5,660 nucleotides of DNA from CAYLXU01 sp964388055 (lineage in GTDB: Bacteria; Patescibacteriota; Minisyncoccia; UBA6257; JACRHW01): NCBI GenBank assembly GCA_964388055.1, contig CAYLXU010000049.1, positions 1 through 5,660 of the forward strand, written 5' to 3'. Under the pieces are notes generated by a model. That model saw nothing but the letters and a program-made list of their open reading frames with translations, was not told the origin of the DNA and searched no databases. How positions within the stretch are numbered: the stretch's first letter is position 1; each line of letters starts with the position of its first letter. Shown here one piece after another: positions 1 to 5,604 of this stretch. A program made the translations under genes and the position numbers.

Positions 1-463
1 CCTCAGTTTCTCCAATGTCTCCTTCTGTTTTTTGAATCTCCTTATCAAGAGAAGCGATGCTATAATTCACCGCTTTGATTTGAAGATTGAGTTTGTTGAT
101 CTGTGCCCGCAAACGGCTTATCTCAGATTGCAAACTTTTCCCCTTTTTTTCGTATTCCTTAATCGTTGCTTCACCTTCTGCAATCTGTTTCTCCAAATCA
201 GCAAGTTGTGCTCGCAACTCCGCCTCTTCCTGTGCGTAGTTTTGAGAAAGTGCGGTAGTGGGTGCCACAACTAAGTTTTGCAACGATAACAGAACTATGG
301 CCGCAAACACGAAAAAAGATTTTTGCACAATTGTTCTCGCAACGAAAGAAAACGTGTTTTTGCCCTGTTTATGAAAAACCAAAAAAACGGGTTTATTTAC
401 ACCCCCTACACCAGTCTTTTTAATATCAACAAGAACCGAAGGCTCTAAAGAATCACGATGCAT
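1..463 (-). CDS. Membrane-anchored coiled-coil protein, likely EnvC/M23-type murein hydrolase factor (partial, C-terminus outside window)
   Basis: I see 154 codons from ATG at 463 to the window edge, with no stop. Residues 1-40 are a basic, non-hydrophobic segment. Residues about 44-70 form one hydrophobic helix (FFVFAAIVLLSLQNLVVAP), a signal anchor or signal peptide. From about residue 75 to the edge the sequence is charged heptad-like coiled coil (AQEEAELRAQLADLEKQIA, SRLRAQINKLNLQIKAVN). This layout is that of EnvC/NlpD-like proteins, in which an exported coiled coil precedes a C-terminal M23 (LytM) domain that cleaves peptidoglycan or activates amidases; the catalytic part is not in view, so this role is inference. 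The same frame is open back to the stop of the response regulator gene at 536-538. Other possible starts are TTG at 478 and 472. ATG 463 has no Shine-Dalgarno sequence. A start closer to the membrane helix is possible, because 40 residues before a signal peptide is long. Confidence 0.6.
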   Translation of the reverse strand, partial: MHRDSLEPSVLVDIKKTGVGGVNKPVFLVFHKQGKNTFSFVARTIVQKSFFVFAAIVLLSLQNLVVAPTTALSQNYAQEEAELRAQLADLEKQIAEGEATIKEYEKKGKSLQSEISRLRAQINKLNLQIKAVNYSIASLDKEIQKTEGDIGETE

Positions 464-509
464 GAAAAACAAATTCAAAAAATCAGAAAGACTAAAACTA
501 GATACATGC

Positions 510-518
510 AGTATAACA
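510..518 (-). promoter_or_regulatory. Candidate extended -10 promoter for the coiled-coil gene
   Basis: On the minus strand the 72-bp gap between the response regulator stop and the coiled-coil gene contains TGTTATACT, a TG-n-TATAAT-type extended -10 with one mismatch. The -10 hexamer is 510-515. No recognisable -35 lies 16-19 bases upstream, which extended -10 promoters can tolerate. Transcription would start near 503, leaving a leader of roughly 40 bases before ATG 463. The gap is AT-rich, so a chance match is possible. Confidence 0.35.
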
Positions 519-535
519 AAAAATTCAGCCCTTTT

Positions 536-916
536 CTACTCCGAGGGAGATAAAATCCCCCTTACTTTCTCAACCACATCATCCAGTGCCCAATCAGCTT
601 TCACTAAATAATCCTTAACACCACTCTTAATAAACCTTGAAGTTTCCCAATCTTCACCGAGGTTGGTTAGCACAATCACCAATGCATCTTTCCCCCACTC
701 ATCAGACCTCAACTCTTTAAGCATTGTAACCCCGTCCATCTTGGGCATGATAACATCAAGCAAAATAAGGTCTGGATGTTTGTCTTTAGCAGTAGCCAAT
801 CCCTCTATACCATTCCTTGCCTCCAAAACTGTAAACCCGGCACGCTCTAATTTGGAAGCAAGAACTTTTAAAACGGCTTCCTCATCCTCAACAATAAGTA
901 TTGTATGTGTATTCAT
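536..916 (-). CDS. Single-domain (CheY-like) response regulator
   Basis: A 126-residue receiver domain with no output domain. Residues E10 and D11 (in ILIVEDEE) form the acidic pocket, D54 (in LILLDVIMPKMDG) is the phosphoacceptor, T84 (VLTN) is the switch Thr/Ser position and K106 (YLVKAD) is the conserved lysine, so phosphorylation should work. ATG 916 is chosen because the receiver fold begins within a few residues of it; an upstream reading would run into the pilin gene and add a non-homologous stretch. There is no Shine-Dalgarno sequence. It starts 25 bp after the pilin stop, so cotranscription with the pilin is likely. No histidine kinase or DNA-binding domain is in the window. It would act by protein-protein contact, as CheY or PilG do, and its place suggests control of pilus function or motility, which is inference. 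Confidence 0.95.
   Translation of the reverse strand: MNTHTILIVEDEEAVLKVLASKLERAGFTVLEARNGIEGLATAKDKHPDLILLDVIMPKMDGVTMLKELRSDEWGKDALVIVLTNLGEDWETSRFIKSGVKDYLVKADWALDDVVEKVRGILSPSE
544..562 (-). other. Hairpin-forming inverted repeat at the 3' end of the response regulator gene
   Basis: Read on the minus strand, AGGGGGAT-TTT-ATCTCCCT forms an 8-bp stem (one G-U pair) with a 3-base loop, just inside the last codons of the regulator gene. A run of six T on the same strand (518-523) follows only after 20 bases, so it is not a standard intrinsic terminator. It may stabilise the 3' end or act as a weak stop before the downstream promoter. It may also be a by-product of the codons. Confidence 0.35.
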
Positions 917-923
917 TACATTA

Positions 924-940
924 GAACTGTAACACAGCCC
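924..940 (-). other. Small hairpin between pilin and response regulator genes
   Basis: The 25-bp gap after the pilin stop contains GGGCTGT-GTT-ACAGTTC, a 7-bp stem with two G-U pairs and a 3-base loop. No T-run follows, so it is not a typical terminator. Such a hairpin right after a highly expressed pilin gene could slow decay of the pilin message and lower expression of the gene behind it. That role is inferred from position only. Confidence 0.3.
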
Positions 941-941
941 A

Positions 942-1385
942 TTATCGAGTAACACTAATAGTTGCACCAAGCTCAGCATTCGGAGCAGAAACAGTCACTC
1001 GGTTGTTAATTGTCTTTACAATCCTGTAATGTGTATTATTTGTGTCCCCCGTAAGAGGATCTTTTGGTAGAGAAACAAGATATTTCTCTGAATTCGTAAG
1101 CACAGAAAGATCAACGAGACCACTACAGTTACCCCCCGTTGCACAGATGTCTGTAGAGCTCGTGGTGATAGTACTTGGAATCGTACCATTGGTATCGATC
1201 GCGTATTGGTACACTGCGTTTAAAATAGTGGTGACATCCGCCCTCCTATTTGCATTTCTGGTGTCTGAAAGTTGTTTTGAAGGATTAATGGCCAGAATAA
1301 CAATGCCCGCAAGAATGGCGATGATCGCCACAACAAGCAGAACCTCAAGAAGAGTAAACCCTTGTTGCTTTTTTTTATGTACCAT
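942..1385 (-). CDS. Probable major type IV pilin (prepilin)
   Basis: A 147-residue prepilin. The leader MVHKKKQQG is short and positively charged, cleavage is expected after G9, and the mature protein starts FTLLE with the Glu at +5 that aligns subunits in the fibre. A hydrophobic helix fills residues 10-33 and is followed by INPSKQL and R..NRRADV, with a predicted helix (TTILNAVYQYAIDTNG) packing on the globular head. C81 and C87 could form a small disulfide loop. The head ends in a beta-rich part containing LPKDPLTGD and RVTVSAPNAE. I call it the major pilin because it is last of the pilin genes, has its own strong-looking promoter, and has the simplest head, like PilE/PilA in the matching operon order; expression data are lacking. 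It would be processed by a PilD-type peptidase and assembled by PilC and PilB. No Shine-Dalgarno sequence precedes the ATG. Confidence 0.92.
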   Translation of the reverse strand: MVHKKKQQGFTLLEVLLVVAIIAILAGIVILAINPSKQLSDTRNANRRADVTTILNAVYQYAIDTNGTIPSTITTSSTDICATGGNCSGLVDLSVLTNSEKYLVSLPKDPLTGDTNNTHYRIVKTINNRVTVSAPNAELGATISVTR

Positions 1386-1416
1386 AAAAACACATTAAAT
1401 AATTAATAGTTCTCTT

Positions 1417-1425
1417 ATTATATCA
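1417..1425 (-). promoter_or_regulatory. Extended -10 promoter candidate for the pilin gene
   Basis: The 55-bp gap before the pilin gene holds, on the minus strand, TGATATAAT: a perfect extended -10 (TG-n-TATAAT), with the hexamer at 1417-1422. No good -35 is visible at the usual distance. Transcription would begin near 1410, giving a leader of about 25 bases. This is the largest gap among the genes from pilC to the regulator, which supports a separate promoter for a highly expressed pilin. Confidence 0.5.
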
Positions 1426-1440
1426 TAATCGATCCGCACA

Positions 1441-1857
1441 CTATAGATCTGGAGCTTCTAACCAAGACACCACGTGAATCTTTGGATTTATCTTATCTAT
1501 AACCACTTTCACCTTCCTCACCATAGTACCGACTATACCGAAAGTTGCGACAATACGATTCTGTCCACCAAGATTGGTAACCGTGTATGTACAAATGCCC
1601 TGCCCAAGTGAAAATGAGCCACTTCCCGAAAAAGATGTAGAATCCCTCATCTGCTCAAGCGCCTCTTCGGCACATGCATTTGCAAGTGCTTTAGCTTGAT
1701 TAGATTGTTCAATGGCAAAACTTGTACGTGATGACCCAAGCCCTAAAAGCAAAATCGACAACCCAATAGAAATACCAACAACGCCAACAAGTAACACGGC
1801 CACAAGCGTCACAAATCCCGTTGTATTCTCCATATGATTTTTAAATGAACACATCAT
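1441..1857 (-). CDS. PilX/GspK-like minor pseudopilin lacking Glu5
   Basis: A 138-residue protein with a prepilin-like N-terminus. After leader MMCSFKNHMENTTG the mature form begins FVTLVAVLLVG, with Val in place of the usual Glu at +5, followed by a long hydrophobic helix to about residue 40. Loss of Glu5 is characteristic of GspK and common in PilX-type tip subunits. Other features are NACAEEALEQMR (60-71) after the helix and a beta-rich head with GICTYTVTNLGG. C62 and C89 may be disulfide-bonded. The ATG at 1857 overlaps the TGA of the upstream PilW-like gene (ATGA), which points to translational coupling. Starts at 1854 or at 1833 (leader MENTTG) are also possible; the latter gives a more ordinary leader length. 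No Shine-Dalgarno sequence is seen. It probably sits at the pilus tip with the PilV- and PilW-like subunits. Confidence 0.82.
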   Translation of the reverse strand: MMCSFKNHMENTTGFVTLVAVLLVGVVGISIGLSILLLGLGSSRTSFAIEQSNQAKALANACAEEALEQMRDSTSFSGSGSFSLGQGICTYTVTNLGGQNRIVATFGIVGTMVRKVKVVIDKINPKIHVVSWLEAPDL

Positions 1858-2372
1858 CGTAATGTAGCTGAACCAAAAAATGTTTTGCTATATTCATACT
1901 CATTCCTCCCCCCTGGATTGTTGTGTGTAAGCGTAAAGGAAACACGAATAATTCCAGAAGTTCCGGGGCGTGAAAGATTTTCGAAAAGAAGATTGGTAAC
2001 ACTCACACGGGAAGAAACGAGCTGGATTGTAGAGGAAACACCCTCTTTTATACGAACAATTCCAGAGAAACTATCAAAAATTGTAGGATTCAGAGTACTT
2101 GTCGCCATTGCTAAAGAGAGTATTGTCCCGCTCGTACTTGTGGCGGGCGAATTAATTCCAACCGAATTTCGAATAGATTGTGTAATCACGTGCATCACCT
2201 GAACCCCTTGCTGCTCCACCTCCCCCACCACCTGATGCTTAACCCTTCCCTCAAGAAGGGTGCCAAAAAACATGGAAGTCACAAACAGAAGAATTGAAAT
2301 AATGATGACGTAGAGAAGTAACTCTATGAGAGTAAATCCAGCACCGCTTTTTTTGTAATGTTGAAAATTCAT
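1854..2372 (-). CDS. PilW/GspJ-like minor pseudopilin
   Basis: A 172-residue prepilin. The leader MNFQHYKKSGAG is cleaved after G12, and the mature start FTLIELLLY has Glu at +5. The hydrophobic helix spans about 13-40. It is followed by an amphipathic stretch (EVEQQGVQVMHVITQSIRNS, 51-70) and a Ser/Thr-rich beta head (for example SGIVRIKEG, IIRVSFTLTH). The EQQG...I..SIRN pattern is typical of PilW/GspJ-type proteins, which are longer than major pilins and form part of the tip complex; the assignment rests on this pattern and on gene order. The ATG follows the TAA of the PilV-like gene with no base between (TAAATG), and its TGA overlaps the next start. Expression is therefore likely coupled across the minor pilin genes. 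It contains no Cys. Confidence 0.85.
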   Translation of the reverse strand: MNFQHYKKSGAGFTLIELLLYVIIISILLFVTSMFFGTLLEGRVKHQVVGEVEQQGVQVMHVITQSIRNSVGINSPATSTSGTILSLAMATSTLNPTIFDSFSGIVRIKEGVSSTIQLVSSRVSVTNLLFENLSRPGTSGIIRVSFTLTHNNPGGRNEYEYSKTFFGSATLR

Positions 2373-3785
2373 TTATGGATTTGAGGTGGGCTGCATCACA
2401 ATAAACTCGTCACTACCTGATGCACCAACAATATATGCTCTATCCCTCACCGCATCATACGCAACACCATTCAAACTGGTTCCTGAAACGTTAAACGATC
2501 CCCAAACAAAAGGAGAGGTGGTGTTAGTCAAATCAATTACCTGAAATTCTGCAGTTTGAGCATCTGTTGCCAAAAAGGCATATCCACCATCAGAAGTAAG
2601 CGCCAAATCATTTACCCCACCCCCAACATTTAAAGAACTAAGCAAAAGGGGGGTTGTCTGATTAGCAATATCAAAGATATAAATCCCCGTATTTTTCCTT
2701 CCAAGCACGACCACGGTCCCAACCCCATCGACACTCAAAGCATCGAAGTTTCCACTAATATCATATAACCCCACAAATTGGGGAAATATAGGATTTGAGA
2801 TATCTACCAGTTGGAGTTCGCTCCCGTTATCACCGGACGCAATAACAACGACGGAGCCAAGAACAACTACTTCGTTTGCGTCTCCAGACAAATCAAGAGA
2901 CCCCATCACAACGGGTAAGACAGGTACCGCAATGTTAATAACAAAAAATTCGGGATCCCGCGCAGAAAGCCTTGTAAGTACAAGGAAAGATTCTTTTATA
3001 AAAATTCCTTTTCCGTTTGCGTTGCCAACGAGATCTAAAGATGCAACCTGAAAAGGAGAAGAGGGGTTGGAAATATCAATGACCTGAAGTTCTTCACTAT
3101 TGTTTTGGGAAGCAATATATGCATAACTCCCAGAAACCGATATATTCTCTGGTGCGCCAGAGAGATTAAGAAACCCAGCCACATAGGGAGAAGTCGAACT
3201 ACTGATGTTAATAATATAAAAATTGTTCGTACCGGTATTCCTTACGACATATGCGTAATCTCCCTGCACCTGAACCTTCCACCCGCTCTGCGAATTTGCA
3301 AGTGATACATTTGCCTGCCGATTTGGCAAACTCCAATCTCCGATCCCCATTGCCCTCCAATTTGTAAATATAGTAGAAAGCACAACAGAACCCATGCGCT
3401 GCCCATTTTGAATCCATGTAACAGTAGAGGTTGCCTGTTTTCGTTTCGCATCAAGCGTCCCAATTTCAACGCTTCGTGTAAAAATATCCGTCACATCCTG
3501 TGTCCCAGATGCAACCCATTGCCCTCCAAAAACTGAAAGTCCGTGTGTTCCGTTGACAAGGTTCGAAAAGCTCTGATCACGCATGTTCCGAAAAACTTCA
3601 AGTCCTTCCTCTGCCAAAAATACCGCTCGTGCGCGTGCCCCAGAAAGCGCAGCACTTTCCCGACCATATATAATTACCCCGACCAAAATGATCACCAGAA
3701 ATCCGAACGACGCACTCGCAAGAAGCGCCTCTACAAGCAAAAACCCAGAAGACGAAAATCTAATACGTAAAAACACCTTTCTCAT
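2373..3785 (-). CDS. PilV/GspI-like pseudopilin fused to an LVIVD beta-propeller (probable pilus-tip adhesin)
   Basis: A 470-residue protein in two parts. Residues 1-143 are a PilV/GspI-type prepilin: leader MRKVFLRIRFSSSG, cleavage after G14, mature start FLLVE with Glu at +5, hydrophobic helix to about 40, then the pattern RAVFLAEEGLEVFRNMRD (53-70) and a head ending in VVLSTIFTNWR. Ordinary PilV-like proteins of this type stop about here. Residues 157-470 are seven repeats of 44-47 residues with LVIVD signatures such as QVIDISNPSSP (234-244) and QLVDISNPIFP (325-335). These predict a seven-bladed propeller outside the cell. The propeller would be displayed at the pilus tip, where it may bind a host cell or surface; the ligand is unknown. 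ATG 3785 gives a usual leader and overlaps the FimU-like gene by 26 bp; ATG 3809 would also be open. No Shine-Dalgarno sequence is seen, and no Cys occurs from ATG 3785 on. Confidence 0.9.
   Translation of the reverse strand: MRKVFLRIRFSSSGFLLVEALLASASFGFLVIILVGVIIYGRESAALSGARARAVFLAEEGLEVFRNMRDQSFSNLVNGTHGLSVFGGQWVASGTQDVTDIFTRSVEIGTLDAKRKQATSTVTWIQNGQRMGSVVLSTIFTNWRAMGIGDWSLPNRQANVSLANSQSGWKVQVQGDYAYVVRNTGTNNFYIINISSSTSPYVAGFLNLSGAPENISVSGSYAYIASQNNSEELQVIDISNPSSPFQVASLDLVGNANGKGIFIKESFLVLTRLSARDPEFFVINIAVPVLPVVMGSLDLSGDANEVVVLGSVVVIASGDNGSELQLVDISNPIFPQFVGLYDISGNFDALSVDGVGTVVVLGRKNTGIYIFDIANQTTPLLLSSLNVGGGVNDLALTSDGGYAFLATDAQTAEFQVIDLTNTTSPFVWGSFNVSGTSLNGVAYDAVRDRAYIVGASGSDEFIVMQPTSNP
2376..3317 (-). 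repeat. Seven tandem LVIVD propeller repeats (protein level)
   Basis: This part of the PilV-like gene encodes residues 157-470. A hydrophobic strand (YAYV, YAYI, FLVL, VVVI, TVVV, YAFL, RAYI) starts at residues 177, 221, 267, 312, 357, 402 and 449, a spacing of 44-47. A second strand ending in a Pro-marked turn recurs at 190-200, 234-244, 281-291, 325-335, 369-379, 415-425 and 461-470. Total length divided by seven is about 45 residues. The repeats have diverged and I see no exact DNA-level repeat. Confidence 0.85.
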
Positions 3786-4197
3786 TAATAGTAATTGTTC
3801 GCATATCATTATCTGCCGTAGTAAGCGTTGTTGTCCCTACAGATAAGGGAAGGCCAGAAAATTTAGAAAACACAACTTCCTGAATTCCGCCCATGGCCAG
3901 TTGTGGAGAGATATCAAAAAATTCATCAAAATTCACGTCTCTCGTCACATATGACGCACCCTTGAATACAGTTACGGAGCCAGGCTGGATCCTTGCCCCC
4001 CAAGTCGTATCCCCATCTACCCCCTGAGAAAGCACCTGCGCGCGACGTAATGAGTTCACAAACACATGAGACGCAATATTTAAATCGTTTCTCGTTTGAA
4101 AGGAGAGAAATACAGGAATTCCAATTCCCGCAAGGATACCTACTACAGAAAGAGAAAGCAGCGCCTCGAGCAACGAAAAACCAAGTCTATTCTTCAT
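3760..4197 (-). CDS. FimU/FimT/GspH-like minor pseudopilin
   Basis: A 145-residue prepilin with a short leader, MKNRLG, cleaved after G6; the mature start FSLLE has Glu at +5. The hydrophobic helix covers about 7-33. The GspH/FimT pattern follows: NSLRRAQVLSQG (48-59), where the helix ends in an RxAQ-type motif, then VTVFKG (75-80), FSKFSGLP (110-117) and a terminal strand RTITINEKGVF (133-143). GspH-family subunits link the tip complex to the shaft. ATG 4197 is chosen because it gives a proper leader, 8 bp after the pilC stop; starting further upstream would overlap pilC and place a non-leader stretch in front. The gene overlaps the PilV-like gene by 26 bp. No Shine-Dalgarno sequence and no Cys. 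Confidence 0.88.
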   Translation of the reverse strand: MKNRLGFSLLEALLSLSVVGILAGIGIPVFLSFQTRNDLNIASHVFVNSLRRAQVLSQGVDGDTTWGARIQPGSVTVFKGASYVTRDVNFDEFFDISPQLAMGGIQEVVFSKFSGLPLSVGTTTLTTADNDMRTITINEKGVFTY

Positions 4198-4205
4198 AGA
4201 AAATG

Positions 4206-5582
4206 TTATTCGACCACCGTTACATATGCCCCGGACACCCACCCAAACGCACCATCAGAAAGAATAATTTTATACCAAACCCCCTCCTTCATAATATATG
4301 CATATCTCTCTCCCGGATATGCTTGCCCAAGGATCTTCCCGCTCGCCAATGGCACATTACGAATGTTGACATATGGAGCCGCTCGACCTTCGATCACGAG
4401 TTGCGTTGTCACTTTTGAAACTATTCGTTCATTTTCGAGGACGCTACTCCCCCCTTGTGATTGCGGTGGATTAGTACCCGTTCCTTGCTCCAGTCCGCTA
4501 ATTAAGCTGTAGATGGGCATAATGATAGAAAGCGCAACAAACAATACCACAAACCATACCATCACAAGTAAAACAGGCTCCACAACTACAGCAAAATTTT
4601 TTGTAGTAACACTAACCTTATCCTCAAATATTTTACCCAATGAAATAAGCGTGTCGGGCAGCCTACCAGAAAGCTCTCCCGCCGCTACCACTTGTTGGAA
4701 AGAAATAGGAATTAAAATTTCAAGATCAGGATACGCATCAAAGCTCTTCTTGAATGAGTTTCCCTCCTCGACACATACCTTAAGATGTGAATAAAAATTC
4801 CGATAGGGATATATTTCAGTAGTTTCCCGTAGAGAGTTTAGCGCCTCAACCACAGGAAGTCCCGCATTCAAAAGGGATCCCAATATATAACCAAAACGCG
4901 CAAGCTCAATCTCCCGGATAAGCAGATTTACGCTTGGCACACGAAGTATAAACGACTGCCCAATCCATCTTGTTTTGGAAAAGAAAAAAAAGATGTATAG
5001 CGCAACAATGGTAGTAAAAAGAAAAATCGGAACAAAAAACATTCCATATTTCCCCAAAAAATTTCCCACACCAATAGTTACCTCGGTAATCCATGGGAGA
5101 TTGATGCGCAGATCTGAAAATACCGTTGCAAGACGGGGAAGCAAAACCCACGTTACTCCAATTCCTACACAAAACGCAATCGCAAAAATAAGCGTTGGAT
5201 AAATCATTGCGGAACGCAATTGTGATTGAAATGAACGCTCCTTCTGCTGTTGCAGAGTAATCACTTTTAAATTTTCTGAGAGTCTTCCAGATGCTTCTCC
5301 TATGCGCACAAGGGTGATAGTGCGAAAAGAAAAGAGGCCAGAATCCTCCAAAGCACGCCAGAGAGGAAACCCGGACTCCACACTTTCTTGCATTGTGGAG
5401 ATACGGTCTTGCATGACCCAAGATCTCGCCTCGAGTTTTAAAGACTGTAAGGCAGGAAGAACACCTATCCCTGAAGAAATAAGCATGCCGAGATTCTCAA
5501 TAAACGAGAAGCGTTCACCTTCTAAAAGAGATGGGAAAAACCTCGCAATATCAATCGTATTCCTTTCTTTGTTTTTTTCCAT
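4206..5582 (-). CDS. pilC: PilC/GspF-type inner-membrane platform protein with C-terminal SH3b-like domain
   Basis: A 458-residue T4P assembly platform protein that couples the PilB/PilT ATPases to pilin insertion and removal. The first T2SSF cytoplasmic domain is about residues 20-125 with GEASGRLSENL (95-105). TM1 (about 126-148, with YP at 128-129) and TM2 (about 177-201) follow. The second T2SSF domain is about 225-330 with the matching motif GELSGRLPDTL (302-312). TM3 is about 331-360. Normal PilC/GspF proteins end here. This one continues with a Gly/Ser/Pro/Gln linker (366-380) and an SH3b-like domain (about 393-456; YVNIRN, GKILGQ, GERY, VWYKI, GWVSGAYV). By known PilC topology that tail lies outside the membrane. 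ATG 5582 is chosen because it has a Shine-Dalgarno sequence and a typical N-terminus; the frame is open upstream to the window edge, with a TTG at 5645. Confidence 0.93.
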   Translation of the reverse strand: MEKNKERNTIDIARFFPSLLEGERFSFIENLGMLISSGIGVLPALQSLKLEARSWVMQDRISTMQESVESGFPLWRALEDSGLFSFRTITLVRIGEASGRLSENLKVITLQQQKERSFQSQLRSAMIYPTLIFAIAFCVGIGVTWVLLPRLATVFSDLRINLPWITEVTIGVGNFLGKYGMFFVPIFLFTTIVALYIFFFFSKTRWIGQSFILRVPSVNLLIREIELARFGYILGSLLNAGLPVVEALNSLRETTEIYPYRNFYSHLKVCVEEGNSFKKSFDAYPDLEILIPISFQQVVAAGELSGRLPDTLISLGKIFEDKVSVTTKNFAVVVEPVLLVMVWFVVLFVALSIIMPIYSLISGLEQGTGTNPPQSQGGSSVLENERIVSKVTTQLVIEGRAAPYVNIRNVPLASGKILGQAYPGERYAYIMKEGVWYKIILSDGAFGWVSGAYVTVVE

Positions 5583-5584
5583 GT

Positions 5585-5591
5585 TCACCCC
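5585..5591 (-). promoter_or_regulatory. Shine-Dalgarno sequence of pilC
   Basis: GGGGTGA on the minus strand, two bases before ATG 5582, matches five bases of the GGTGA part of the consensus at the right distance. It decides the pilC start against the open frame upstream. It is the only convincing ribosome binding site in the window. Confidence 0.6.
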
Positions 5592-5604
5592 ATTGCAACC
5601 CAGC

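Noticed and set aside
32..274. 80-codon plus-strand frame near the window start
   Set aside because: Antisense to the coiled-coil gene, whose heptad pattern is far more protein-like; the plus-strand product is Cys/Phe/Leu-rich with no start signal.
502..514. Imperfect palindrome ATAC-TGCAT-GTAT (minus strand) as a possible operator overlapping the -10
   Set aside because: Only four paired bases per arm in an AT-rich gap; too short to support a binding site without conservation data.
518..562. Intrinsic terminator after the response regulator
   Set aside because: The hairpin and the T6 run are separated by 20 bases, so it does not fit the stem-then-T-run form; reported only as a hairpin.
917..979. 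Upstream extension of the response regulator (21 more residues)
   Set aside because: It would overlap the pilin gene by 38 bases and adds nothing of the receiver fold, which begins a few residues after ATG 916.
1042..1398. 118-codon plus-strand frame opposite the pilin gene
   Set aside because: Mirror of a pilin with leader, cleavage site and Glu5; the hydrophobic stretch is just the complement of the pilin helix codons.
4096..4512. 138-codon open frame on the plus strand
   Set aside because: Antisense to pilC and the FimU-like gene, both well supported; composition (many Pro, Arg, Tyr, Cys) looks like a shadow.
4906..5421. 171-codon open frame on the minus strand inside pilC
   Set aside because: It lies wholly within pilC in another frame, is rich in Cys, Trp, His and Phe, and shows no domain; pilC has clear family motifs over the same bases.
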